A stretch of DNA of 19,209 nt from Gammaproteobacteria bacterium. GTDB taxonomy: Bacteria; Pseudomonadota; Gammaproteobacteria; Granulosicoccales; Granulosicoccaceae. The notes below the pieces were generated by a model. The model was not told the DNA's origin. It worked only from the letters and a program-made list of their open reading frames with translations, and did not search any database. The stretch is from the NCBI GenBank assembly GCA_019634245.1, contig JAHQVR010000098.1, forward strand, positions 1 through 19,209, in the 5' to 3' direction. Numbering within the stretch: the stretch's first letter is position 1; every line of letters starts with the position of its first letter. The translations under genes were made by a program, and so were the position numbers. Of the stretch, positions 7,366-15,663 are shown piece after piece.

Positions 7366-8660
7366 TCGATACTGACCAAAAACTTGCCGCAGCTCGCACA
7401 CGACTGGTTCTCGATAAACCGTTTTTAGGTGCTTTGGTATTGCGTTTACCCCTAATAGAAGCGCGAGGAGATTGGTGCGACACGTCTGCAACAGACGCTC
7501 GTGCTTTGTACTACAACGCTGAATACATAGCGCAGCTGAGTTTGAGCCAGACACAGTTTGTGCTCGCTCACGAGGCATTGCATTGTGGATTGTCCCATTT
7601 CGCTCGCCGCGAACATCGCGATTTGCATCGCTGGAACCTGGCCTGTGATTATGCGGTGAATCCCTTGTTAGTCGAAGACGGGTTGGAGCTTCCTCCTGAG
7701 GCCCTATTCAATGAGGCATATGCTGGGATGTCAGCAGAAGAAATATATCCACTTATTGAAACAAACAGCAATGATAAAACGCAGGATCAGCATCTATACG
7801 ACCAAAGCGATAGCTGTGACATTCAGCCGAAAAAACGGTACCAACCAGAAAACAACAAAGATAGGGATAGCAGTCGGAGCACTGAAGCCAGTGAAGCCAG
7901 TGAAGCCAAACCGATGAAATGCTTCAATGATGGAAGTACCCCCCGAACAGACCACTCCCCGAGTCCCATGCAAAAAAGTAACTATCACCCAAACGCGATA
8001 ACGCGACCTACGCCGCTCAGCGCACAGGAGCGTGAGCGGCTGAGCATTCAGTGGCAACAACGTCTAGTAGGTGCAGCTCAGCAGGCTGTTCAATCTGGGA
8101 AAATGAATCGAACCGTGGCGAGAATGATTAATCATTGGCTGCGCTCCAGCATTCCCTGGAGAACTGTGCTAGCCCGCTTCATGAGTGGTGCGTCGAGAAC
8201 GGATTACAATCTGTTGCGGCCCACACAGCGTCGTTCAGGAGACGCCATTCTGCCGAGTTTGTACGCGCGTCAGACCAATGTGTTGGTTGCTGTGGATACC
8301 AGTGGATCAATAGAGCAGGATGAGCTGACTGAATTTTTTTCCGAAATCAATGCTATAAAGTCTTTGGTTAATGCGCAGCTGACGTTATTAGCTTGCGATT
8401 CCAGCTTGGATCAAGAGGGCCCCTGGGTGTTCGATCCGTGGGAGCCCTTTACTCTACCAAAAACATTAGCAGGCGGCGGGGGAACCGATTTTAATCCCGT
8501 GTTCGATTGGATTAATCAGCAAGCATCTGTCTATGATCTAGTGGTTTACTTTACCGACGCATTAGGAAAATTCCCAGAACGTCCTCCAAACACTGAAACG
8601 CTGTGGCTGATTAAAGGCTCTGCCGAAGTGCCTTGGGGTCAGCGCATTCAACTGAATTAA
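7362..8660 (+). CDS. DUF2201-type protein: metallopeptidase-like HExxH domain plus VWA-like domain
   Basis: The expected partner of the upstream MoxR ATPase. I start it at GTG 7362, overlapping the upstream TGA, giving 432 aa; a longer form from 7317 would overlap the ATPase gene by 49 bp. The N-terminal domain has FVLAHEALHCGLSH with H70-E71-x-x-H74, the zinc-peptidase pattern, followed by NLACDYAVN, which is typical of DUF2201_N. Residues about 135-220 are a polar, low-complexity linker containing EASEASEAK, encoded by tandem 9-nt repeats. The C-terminal domain is VWA-like: NVLVAVDTSGSIEQDE gives the DxSxS metal-ion adhesion motif at 312-316, and GGGGTDFNPVFDWI supplies the distal threonine. 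Whether the HExxH site is catalytic is not known for the family. No signal peptide is visible, so it probably acts in the cytoplasm with the ATPase. Confidence 0.9.
   Translation: MIDTDQKLAAARTRLVLDKPFLGALVLRLPLIEARGDWCDTSATDARALYYNAEYIAQLSLSQTQFVLAHEALHCGLSHFARREHRDLHRWNLACDYAVNPLLVEDGLELPPEALFNEAYAGMSAEEIYPLIETNSNDKTQDQHLYDQSDSCDIQPKKRYQPENNKDRDSSRSTEASEASEAKPMKCFNDGSTPRTDHSPSPMQKSNYHPNAITRPTPLSAQERERLSIQWQQRLVGAAQQAVQSGKMNRTVARMINHWLRSSIPWRTVLARFMSGASRTDYNLLRPTQRRSGDAILPSLYARQTNVLVAVDTSGSIEQDELTEFFSEINAIKSLVNAQLTLLACDSSLDQEGPWVFDPWEPFTLPKTLAGGGGTDFNPVFDWINQQASVYDLVVYFTDALGKFPERPPNTETLWLIKGSAEVPWGQRIQLN
7883..7908 (+). repeat. In-frame tandem 9-nt repeat inside the VWA-like gene
   Basis: TGAAGCCAG occurs nearly three times in a row and encodes the EAS-EAS-EAK stretch of the linker. 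Because the unit is three codons, copy changes would alter linker length without breaking the frame. Confidence 0.8.
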
Positions 8661-8673
8661 TCCTTGGACCACT

Positions 8674-9528
8674 GTGATAAAAACCTATTCACAAAAGCTC
8701 ACACCACCCTATTCTGGGCAAATTCAAATTGCCGAGTCGGAGACTTACCGAGCATTAACGCTCGACGGTCGGTCATGGGAGATTCAATATGTGAATCGAA
8801 CTCACGTACGGGTTGGTACGTTTAGTTCGGAGGACATAAGAATTCGATCCAATGCTTCTGAGACGTTAACTGACAATGTAGAAGATGCCAGGCTCGTTGA
8901 ATTGTTTGAATTTCTCGCCGATGTAACGTTGCCCTTTCCGGCCAAGGACAGATTTGAATTCTGGCTTCTCGATAGCCAGGAGAAAGAGCCACTGGCATTG
9001 ATTTTTTCCTGCTCATCTCCAGAACAAATGAAAAAGTTTCCTAGTCGGGCTGAGTGGACGGCTTTACCTGATGCCGTCATGCCCATCGCAAAAACCGAGC
9101 AGGAGATCGCAGACAACGCGCCCCCAATCAACTATCGCCTTGAAAGCCTAGTTTCAGAACGAGCCGGAACGACTAAACGCGCTCAATGGTTTGATCGGCG
9201 TGAGCATTCTGACTTCGCTTTCCCACCGTTTTTAGTCCGAGAAGATTGGCCTGACAGCGAGCAGGAGCATCTGTGTAAAAGTTATATCGAGCGACAAGCA
9301 CCAAGGTTGCTAATGCTTCAAAGCCTGACTGATGAAGAACGAGACAGGCTTGAACTCTGCAGTGAAGCGCATGCAACTGAGGTTGCTAGGCTCTGCCGAT
9401 TGTACCCCTCGATAGTGAATAAACAATTAATTGATGCGCTTAGAGTAGAAGCCCGATTGCGCGCATCCTCCAACACTGAAGAGGTGTCTAAAGTTCAAAA
9501 TCGGCGCGACGGTATACTCTATATTTAA
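8674..9528 (+). CDS. Hypothetical protein, third member of the MoxR / VWA-like cassette
   Basis: A 284-aa soluble protein that I do not recognise. It starts with a GTG 13 nt after the preceding stop and reads MIKTYSQKLTPPYSG; a weak GGA is the only ribosome site. No signal peptide, membrane helix, or obvious catalytic or metal motif is visible. The first 150 residues alternate short polar and hydrophobic runs (QIQIAESETYRALTLDGRSW, VRVGTFSSEDIRI), suggesting a beta-rich domain. The last 80 residues are charged and helical (SEQEHLCKSYIERQAPRLL, LTDEERDRLELCSEAHATEV). Its position in the same tight transcription unit suggests a specificity factor or client adaptor for the ATPase/VWA pair; that is inference. 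No terminator is evident between it and the convergent idnO. Confidence 0.8.
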   Translation: MIKTYSQKLTPPYSGQIQIAESETYRALTLDGRSWEIQYVNRTHVRVGTFSSEDIRIRSNASETLTDNVEDARLVELFEFLADVTLPFPAKDRFEFWLLDSQEKEPLALIFSCSSPEQMKKFPSRAEWTALPDAVMPIAKTEQEIADNAPPINYRLESLVSERAGTTKRAQWFDRREHSDFAFPPFLVREDWPDSEQEHLCKSYIERQAPRLLMLQSLTDEERDRLELCSEAHATEVARLCRLYPSIVNKQLIDALRVEARLRASSNTEEVSKVQNRRDGILYI

Positions 9529-9667
9529 ATAGTGACATTGCGCTCGTAGCTAACAATCTATCAGGCATTCGTGCTGCCAATGCAAACACAACGTGCTAAC
9601 GAGTGGCCACACTTTTCTAGCAGTGGTAACCCTATAAAAAAAGCACAACTTCAGATTAGAGCATCGG

Positions 9668-10441
9668 TTACAAGCAAGCGGTGATTCCACCGTCTACGAA
9701 TAATGTGTGTCCATTAACGAAGCTGGCGGCACCGGAACTTAGAAATACACAAGCGCCTATAAGTTCTGGCAATTGGCCCCATCGCCCTGCGGGAGTCCGT
9801 TTTTCTAGCCAAGCACTAAAATCCTTGTCAGCGACCAGGGCTGCGTTCAATGGCGTATCGAAATAGCCTGGTGCAATCGCATTGATTTGCAAGCCGTATT
9901 GTGCCCAGTCAGTGGCCATGCCTTTCGTCAGATTAGCCACTGCACCTTTGGTCATGGTGTACGGTGCTATGCCTGGACGAGCGAGTGCGGTCTGCACCGA
10001 AGCTATGTTGATAATTTTCCCGGCACCCCGCTGGATCATGTGTTTTGCGGCAGCTTGCCCGACATTAAATACCGAGGCGATATTAGTTTGAAGCATGGTG
10101 TTAAACACTTCTGGGTCGAAGTCTTCTAGCGGGGTTCGGTGTTGCATCCCAGCATTGTTAACCAAGATATCGATAGGACCCTGTGTGGATTCAATATCGG
10201 CCACGGCAGCGGCAACCTGGGAATGGTCAGTGACGTCAAATACAGCTGATTCAACCTCAAATCCCTGTTTTTCTAAACCTTCCTGAGCACCAGAGAGCTT
10301 GTCAGGGTTACGACCGTTGAGCACCACCTTAGCGCCTGCATGGGCTAGCCCACCAGCCAGAGTCAGACCTATTCCTTGGCTAGAGCCGGTTATTAGCGCT
10401 CGTTTGCCGCTCAAATCAAACAGATCACCCGATGTCGACAT
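9668..10441 (-). CDS. idnO: Gluconate 5-dehydrogenase (short-chain dehydrogenase/reductase)
   Basis: Interconverts 5-keto-D-gluconate and D-gluconate with NAD(P)H, the second step of L-idonate use. The 257-aa length is typical of a classical SDR. Cofactor motif TGSSQGIG is at 18-25, NNAG at 95-98, the catalytic serine at S148 (NIASVQ), and YxxxK at Y161 and K165. The C-terminal phrase AGRWGQLPELIGACVFLSS and SFVNGHTLFVDGGIT closely follows known IdnO/Gno proteins, which separates it from the many other SDRs. The ATG at 10441 has GGAA about 9 nt upstream. It is divergent from idnD across a shared control region holding a GntR/IdnR-type operator, which fits idonate- or gluconate-responsive control. 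No gluconate kinase or idonate permease is in the window. Confidence 0.88.
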   Translation of the reverse strand: MSTSGDLFDLSGKRALITGSSQGIGLTLAGGLAHAGAKVVLNGRNPDKLSGAQEGLEKQGFEVESAVFDVTDHSQVAAAVADIESTQGPIDILVNNAGMQHRTPLEDFDPEVFNTMLQTNIASVFNVGQAAAKHMIQRGAGKIINIASVQTALARPGIAPYTMTKGAVANLTKGMATDWAQYGLQINAIAPGYFDTPLNAALVADKDFSAWLEKRTPAGRWGQLPELIGACVFLSSGAASFVNGHTLFVDGGITACL

Positions 10442-10491
10442 TATTTATTCCAGTTGCAAAAAGTTCGGTAAAAGTTATTTATTTGGTTTAT

Positions 10492-10505
10492 TGTTACCGG
10501 TAACA
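10492..10505. promoter_or_regulatory. GntR/IdnR-type operator (LacI family) between idnO and idnD
   Basis: TGTTACCGGTAACA is a perfect 14-bp palindrome and closely resembles the operator known for the Escherichia coli gluconate regulators GntR and IdnR. It starts immediately downstream of the proposed idnO -10 box and lies just upstream of the proposed idnD -35 box. A bound regulator could therefore block idnO and repress or activate idnD. Confidence 0.8.
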
Positions 10506-10533
10506 TTGTATGTGTTGCGCGAGCTCGAGACAA
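10505..10533 (-). promoter_or_regulatory. Predicted sigma-70 promoter of idnO
   Basis: On the minus strand TTGTCT (10533-10528), a 17-nt spacer, then TACAAT (10510-10505). The -10 box abuts the operator, a classic repressor position. Confidence 0.55.
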
Positions 10534-10542
10534 GCTTACAAT
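10515..10542 (+). promoter_or_regulatory. Predicted sigma-70 promoter of idnD
   Basis: TTGCGC (10515-10520), a 16-nt spacer, then TACAAT (10537-10542). It overlaps the idnO promoter on the other strand, so the two would compete for polymerase. The -35 match is only fair. Confidence 0.4.
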
Positions 10543-10550
10543 GTCTCGAG
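10524..10550. repeat. Perfect 9-bp inverted repeat in the idnO-idnD control region
   Basis: CTCGAGACA at 10524-10532 and TGTCTCGAG at 10542-10550, separated by 9 nt. It spans the -10 box of the proposed idnD promoter and the -35 of the idnO promoter, so it may be a second operator. No T-run follows it, so it is not a terminator. Confidence 0.7.
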
Positions 10551-10611
10551 AAAAGCATAAGTCCAGACGTCTTTCCCTGAACTTTGATAATCAAATACCA
10601 GTGACACCTTT

Positions 10612-11652
10612 ATGAAAGCGCTCGTTATTCATGCACCAAAAGACCTCAGAATAACTGAAACAGACACTGAGATGCCCAATTCAGATGAACTTCTGATTGA
10701 TATTGAAGTTGGAGGTGTCTGTGGCTCCGACTTGCACTACTACAATCATGGTGGCTTTGGCACGGTAAAACTTAAAGAGCCAATGATACTGGGACATGAA
10801 GTATCCGGTCGGGTATCAAAACTCGGTAGCGATCAGTCGGAATTTGCTGTTGGGGATCTTGTCGCCGTTTCTCCATCGCGGCCCTGCTTTCAGTGCCAAT
10901 ACTGTCATTTGGGATTGCACAATCACTGCGAAAATATGCGTTTTTATGGGTCAGCCATGCCCTGGCCTCATATTCAAGGAGCCTTTAGGCAACAGTTGGT
11001 GGCTAAGACTTGGCAATGCGTAAAAGCTCATGAGCTTAGTTCTGCAGAGGCGGCGATGGCTGAACCATTGGCGGTCACATTACACGCCACAAAGCGTGCA
11101 GGAGAGCTGCTGGGCAAACGAGTATTAATTACAGGCTGCGGTCCAATCGGTATTCTGTCTATCATTTCTGCGCGTCGGGCTGGAGCGGTGGAAATTGTGG
11201 CTACCGATATCGCAGACAATGCGCTCCACTTTGCATCGCTGTGTGGTGCCGACCAAACTATTAATGTTGCCAACAACAATGCTGAGCTCGACTCTTTTGC
11301 CACGGGAAAAGGGTATTTCGACATGATGTTTGAGTGCTCGGGAAGCGTTCATGCCCTGACCGCCGGGGTAAGTGCGTTAAAGCCGCAGTCGGTTCTTATG
11401 CAACTGGGGCTGGGTGGAGATATGAATTTACCGATGATGCAAATTACCGCTAAAGAAATTGACCTGCGTGGATCATTTCGATTTCACTCCGAATTTCAAC
11501 TCGCTGTCGAACTCATGAGCTCTGGCCTGGTCGATGTAAAACCATTAATTACGCATTCAGTGTCACTTGCTGATGCCGAAGATGCCTTTAGAATCGCGAA
11601 TGAAAGAAACGCAGCTATGAAAACGCAAATTGTGTTCACCGATTCTGTTTAA
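10612..11652 (+). CDS. idnD: L-idonate 5-dehydrogenase (zinc-containing medium-chain dehydrogenase)
   Basis: Oxidises L-idonate to 5-keto-D-gluconate, the substrate of the divergent idnO product. The 346-aa protein has the medium-chain dehydrogenase layout. Catalytic-zinc ligands are C37 (GGVCGSDLHYY), H62-E63 (LGHEV) and E151 (AEPLA); four structural-zinc cysteines are C92, C95, C98 and C106. The Rossmann motif GCGPIG follows at about 175-180. GSDLHYYNHGGFG, MRFYGSAM, the GYFD.MFECSG stretch and EIDLRGSFRFHSEF are the phrases that mark IdnD against sorbitol and threonine dehydrogenases. The ATG at 10612 lacks a clear Shine-Dalgarno sequence. Downstream, metH converges, with only 45 bp between the stops and no strong hairpin. 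Confidence 0.9.
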   Translation: MKALVIHAPKDLRITETDTEMPNSDELLIDIEVGGVCGSDLHYYNHGGFGTVKLKEPMILGHEVSGRVSKLGSDQSEFAVGDLVAVSPSRPCFQCQYCHLGLHNHCENMRFYGSAMPWPHIQGAFRQQLVAKTWQCVKAHELSSAEAAMAEPLAVTLHATKRAGELLGKRVLITGCGPIGILSIISARRAGAVEIVATDIADNALHFASLCGADQTINVANNNAELDSFATGKGYFDMMFECSGSVHALTAGVSALKPQSVLMQLGLGGDMNLPMMQITAKEIDLRGSFRFHSEFQLAVELMSSGLVDVKPLITHSVSLADAEDAFRIANERNAAMKTQIVFTDSV

Positions 11653-11697
11653 ATCGCTTGGGTTAGAGCCAGTTTCCTTCTTCGTTCGTAATTTTCA

Positions 11698-14600
11698 CTA
11701 TTGGTAAGACAGCGTCGGCGCTAACCAGCGTTCGGTTGTTTCGATATCGCAACCTGTCCTGGTCGCATAGTCCTGTACTTGGCATCGAGTGATTTTCCCT
11801 AAACCGAAATAGCGACTATCGGGGTGCGCGAAGTAAAAACCACTGACCGATGCCGCGGGCATCATGGCTAAGTTTTCTGTAAGCGATACACCTGCCGCCT
11901 CCTGTGGATTGATCAGTTCCCAAATTGCGTTTTTTTGACGGTGGTCAGGGTTGGCTGGATAGCCCGGTGCGGGTCGAATTCCACGATATCGTTCTCGGAT
12001 TAGTTGATCGTTCTCAAGGTCTTCGTCCTTGGCATAACCCCATAGCTGGGTCCTGACTTCACGATGTAAATATTCGGCAAAGGCCTCAGCCAATCGATCA
12101 GCGAGCGCTTTAGCCATGATGCTTCTATAGATGTCATTCTGCTGATCGAATTTATCCACCAACTCCTCAAGCCCAATGCCAGCGGTGACCGCAAACGCAC
12201 CAATGTAATCCGATACGCCAGAATCATGGGGTGCAATGAAATCCGCCAAGCACAGGTTCGGCCTATCGTCTGGAAACACGCGTTGCTGGCGCAAGCAGTG
12301 GACAGTGTTTAACACGTTCGAGCGGGACTCATCGCTATAGATTTCAATGTCATCATGCCCTACTGAATTGGCGGGAAACAGGCCCACTACACCGTTAGCA
12401 GACACCGCTGCAGCATTGCTCGTGGTGAATTCCTCGAGCATGATTTGTGCATCTTGGTAGAGCTTTTTCGCTTCTTCTCCCACGGTCGGATCTTTTAGAA
12501 TCCGCGGGTATTTTCCTCGAAGTTCCCAGGCGTGAAAAAAAGGTGTCCAGTCGATAAAGGGTATTAGAGTCTCAATGGAGACATCTTCGTAGTGAGTAAT
12601 GCCGAGGTTGTCTGGAGCATTGATCTGAGTCTGGCCCCAATCAATCGGCATTTTGTTTTTTCGAGCCACCGCGATATCCAGCAGTTCTACTTTATTGGCT
12701 TTAGCGGCAAAACGCTTTTTGTACCGCCCGTAGTCTTCGTCCAGCTCTGAGACAAATTCAGTTTTATGTTCTTGGCTTAACAGGTGACTGGCCACTTGGA
12801 CACACCGGGACGCATCGACCACATGAACCACAGGTTGTTCATAGTGATCAGAAATTTTCACAGCTGTGTGCATTCTTGATGTAGTGGCGCCGCCAATGAG
12901 CAATGGTGCACTAAACCCTTCGCGTTGCAGTTCCTGTGCAACATGCGTCATCTCTTCCAATGACGGCGTAATCAGCCCAGATAACCCAATCAAATCAACT
13001 TTGTGGGTGCGGGCCTCTTCGAGTATTTTATTGGCCGGTACCATAACCCCGAGGTCAATGACTTCAAATCCGTTACATTGCAGAACGACGCCGACAATAT
13101 TTTTACCGATGTCATGGACATCACCTTTCACTGTGGCCATCAATACTTTACCGGCGGAACTGGTCTCGCCCGTTTTTTCCTGTTCCATGTACGGTAGTAA
13201 CCAGGCAACAGCTTTTTTCATCACCCGTGCCGATTTCACCACCTGCGGTAGAAACATTTTTCCCGCACCGAACAGATCTCCCACTCTGTTCATGCCATCC
13301 ATCAGCGGACCTTCGATGACATCCAGTGATTTTGGTAATGCCAACCGGGCTTCTTCTACATCGTCGTCGATAAAAGCGTCAATGCCTTTCACCAATGCGT
13401 ATTCCAAACGTTTCTCGATAGGATAGCTACGCCACTCCTGTTCTTGTTTATCTTCCTGCTGGTTTTTGCCTCGGTAGGTTTCAGCGATGTCCAGCAATTT
13501 GTCAGTGGCATCCGGGTGTCGGTTCAGAACGACATCTTCGACAGCGGTTCGCAGCTCGGGAGGGAGTTCCTCCACAATGGCAAGCTGGCCTGCATTGACA
13601 ATCCCCATGTCCATGCCCGCCTGTATCGCATGGTATAAAAATACGGCATGTATCGCTTCTCGCACGACGTTGTTTCCACGAAAGGAAAAAGAGACGTTCG
13701 ATACGCCGCCGCTGACCATCGCACCGGGCAACGTTTGCTTGATCCGTCTCGTTGCTTCTATGAAGGCCACGCCATAGTCGTTGTGCTCTTCGATTCCTGT
13801 GGCTATGGCGAAGATGTTAGGGTCAAAAATGATATCGCAGGGGTCGAAATCGATGGTATCGACCAACAGACGATAAGCCCGTTCCGAAATAGCAACTTTG
13901 CGTTCCACTGTGTCTGCTTGTCCGTCTTCATCAAAGGCCATGATCACGACTGCAGCACCGTATCTTTTGGCCAACCGGGCTTGATGCAGGAATGCCTCTT
14001 CACCTTCTTTTAAGCTGATCGAATTAATCACGCATTTGCCCTGCACGCATTTGATGCCAGCTTCGATAACGGACCATTTGGATGAATCCAGCATGATGGG
14101 CACACGTGAGATATCTGGTTCAGAAGCAATGAGATGAAGAAACCGCTGCATCACAGCCTGAGAATCCAGAAGGCCTTCATCCATATTGATATCGATAATC
14201 TGCGCTCCGTCTTCCACTTGCTGGCGCGCTACATTGAGTGCTGTGTCGAAATCACCTTCTTTGATGAGCCTTAAAAACAGTGCAGAACCGGTAACGTTTG
14301 TGCGCTCGCCGACATTGACGAATAATGATTCGGGCGTGATTTTGCAGGCTTCGAGGCCGGACAAGCGACAAATAGGATCTTTGGAGGGGACGAGCCGAGG
14401 GGCTTCATCCAACATCACTTCACGTAAAGCTGCGATATGCTCTGGCGTGGTACCGCAGCAACCTCCGATGATGTTAAGAAAACCCTTACGTGCCCATTCG
14501 CCGATTTCATCGGCCATTTGTTCTGGAGTTTCGTCGTATCCACCAAAAGCGTTAGGTAGTCCTGCATTGGGGTGCGCACTGACAAACGTATCCGCCAGGC

Positions 14601-15408
14601 CGGATAACTCTTCAATATGTGCGCGCAATTGAGCTGGGCCTAATGCGCAGTTCAGGCCTATAGAAATGGGCTTAGCGTGTCTTACTGAATACCAAAAAGC
14701 TTCAAGCGTTTGACCAGAGAGCGTTCTGCCGGAAGCATCGGTGATCGTTCCTGAAATACTGATGGGTAGTTGGAGTTGTAAATCTTCAAAGGCCTTTTGG
14801 ACTGCAAATATGGCAGCCTTTGCGTTAAGTGTATCGAAGATAGTTTCTATCAGAATGATATCAGCGCCACCCTCAATCAAAGCAACCGTTGCCTCGTAGT
14901 AGCTATCAACTAGCTGGTCAAAGAGGATATTTCTAAAGCCAGGATCTGCTACATCGGGCGACATTGACGCTGTTTGATTGGTAGGCCCTACTACTCCAGC
15001 GACGAATCGCGGCCGGGAGGGGGTTTCTTTGGTAGCTTCATCAGCGGCGAGCCGCGCTAGTCGTGCGCTCTCATAATTCAACTCGTGTACCAGAGCTTCC
15101 ATGTGATAGTCGGCCATGGATATGCTATTGGCGTTGAAGGTATTCGTCTCTATGATGTCAGCGCCAGCAGCCAGGTAATCGCGGTGTATACCCAGGATGA
15201 TGTCGGGCTGAGTAAGTGAGAGCAGATCGTTATTGCCTTTCAGATCACTTTGCCAATCCTGGAAGCGCTCCCCTCTAAAATCGGCCTCGCTCAAATCATG
15301 GGCTTGGATCATCGTGCCCATCGCGCCATCAAGTATCAGGATTCTGGATTGGAGTTGATCTGTGAGCGATTTAGCAATTGCAGCGGCGGTTGCGGTGGTT
15401 CGTGTCAT
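11698..15408 (-). CDS. metH: Cobalamin-dependent methionine synthase
   Basis: Transfers the methyl group of 5-methyltetrahydrofolate to homocysteine through methylcobalamin, giving methionine; cytoplasmic. At 1236 aa it is full length (E. coli about 1227) with all modules in order. The homocysteine-binding barrel (about 20-330) has zinc ligands C253 (GLNC) and C317-C318 ([10 protein letters not shown]). The pterin-binding barrel (about 360-620) includes [11 protein letters not shown] and NINMD-like INMDEGLLD. The cobalamin cap is at about 660-745, and the B12 domain has DVHDIGKN with the cobalt-ligating H765 and later [13 protein letters not shown]. The C-terminal reactivation domain binds S-adenosylmethionine ([12 protein letters not shown], 1145-1156). 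The ATG at 15408 follows GGCGGTTACTGG-type sequence on the plus side and has no strong ribosome site; ACGGA just upstream is the best match. No cobalamin riboswitch was recognised upstream. Confidence 0.98.
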   Translation of the reverse strand: MTRTTATAAAIAKSLTDQLQSRILILDGAMGTMIQAHDLSEADFRGERFQDWQSDLKGNNDLLSLTQPDIILGIHRDYLAAGADIIETNTFNANSISMADYHMEALVHELNYESARLARLAADEATKETPSRPRFVAGVVGPTNQTASMSPDVADPGFRNILFDQLVDSYYEATVALIEGGADIILIETIFDTLNAKAAIFAVQKAFEDLQLQLPISISGTITDASGRTLSGQTLEAFWYSVRHAKPISIGLNCALGPAQLRAHIEELSGLADTFVSAHPNAGLPNAFGGYDETPEQMADEIGEWARKGFLNIIGGCCGTTPEHIAALREVMLDEAPRLVPSKDPICRLSGLEACKITPESLFVNVGERTNVTGSALFLRLIKEGDFDTALNVARQQVEDGAQIIDINMDEGLLDSQAVMQRFLHLIASEPDISRVPIMLDSSKWSVIEAGIKCVQGKCVINSISLKEGEEAFLHQARLAKRYGAAVVIMAFDEDGQADTVERKVAISERAYRLLVDTIDFDPCDIIFDPNIFAIATGIEEHNDYGVAFIEATRRIKQTLPGAMVSGGVSNVSFSFRGNNVVREAIHAVFLYHAIQAGMDMGIVNAGQLAIVEELPPELRTAVEDVVLNRHPDATDKLLDIAETYRGKNQQEDKQEQEWRSYPIEKRLEYALVKGIDAFIDDDVEEARLALPKSLDVIEGPLMDGMNRVGDLFGAGKMFLPQVVKSARVMKKAVAWLLPYMEQEKTGETSSAGKVLMATVKGDVHDIGKNIVGVVLQCNGFEVIDLGVMVPANKILEEARTHKVDLIGLSGLITPSLEEMTHVAQELQREGFSAPLLIGGATTSRMHTAVKISDHYEQPVVHVVDASRCVQVASHLLSQEHKTEFVSELDEDYGRYKKRFAAKANKVELLDIAVARKNKMPIDWGQTQINAPDNLGITHYEDVSIETLIPFIDWTPFFHAWELRGKYPRILKDPTVGEEAKKLYQDAQIMLEEFTTSNAAAVSANGVVGLFPANSVGHDDIEIYSDESRSNVLNTVHCLRQQRVFPDDRPNLCLADFIAPHDSGVSDYIGAFAVTAGIGLEELVDKFDQQNDIYRSIMAKALADRLAEAFAEYLHREVRTQLWGYAKDEDLENDQLIRERYRGIRPAPGYPANPDHRQKNAIWELINPQEAAGVSLTENLAMMPAASVSGFYFAHPDSRYFGLGKITRCQVQDYATRTGCDIETTERWLAPTLSYQ

Positions 15409-15435
15409 TCCGTAGGCGGTTACTGGCTATTGGAT

Positions 15436-15477
15436 GACATATAATAACACATACATATAATGATATCTTTATATGTC
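15436..15477. promoter_or_regulatory. Cluster of three ACATATAA elements in the metH promoter region
   Basis: ACATATAAT occurs directly repeated at 15437-15445 and 15453-15461 (16 bp apart), and once inverted as TTATATGTC at 15469-15477. The outer pair GACATATAA / TTATATGTC is a perfect 9-bp dyad. The block begins 28 bp before the metH start codon and overlaps AT-rich -10-like sequence, so it could be an operator or just promoter A+T richness. It does not look like a MetJ box (AGACGTCT). Confidence 0.4.
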
Positions 15478-15663
15478 TGTGAAGTAGCTGGGATTTGCAC
15501 CCTCCAACTGACTTATTTACCTGTTGGTCAGCTATTGTCTATGCCGCCAGCCACCAGTGCGCTAGATGTCCAGACAAAATGGTCGACTGACCAATTTCTA
15601 AAGGTTTTTGCCGCTATGCTCTTTTGGACCATTCTCTAACAGTCAATGAGATCAATAGGGAAA

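Noticed and set aside
9529..9667. Search for a convergent terminator between the cassette and idnO
   Set aside because: A seven-T run exists on the minus strand, but no stable stem precedes it; the palindrome GTGGCCAC at 9603 is not followed by a T-run on either strand.
12866..13426. 186-aa plus-strand open frame inside metH
   Set aside because: It is antisense to a highly conserved part of MetH and has no family features; a shadow of the real gene.
14186..14632. 148-aa plus-strand open frame inside metH
   Set aside because: Antisense shadow of the conserved homocysteine-binding barrel; no ribosome site or recognisable domain.
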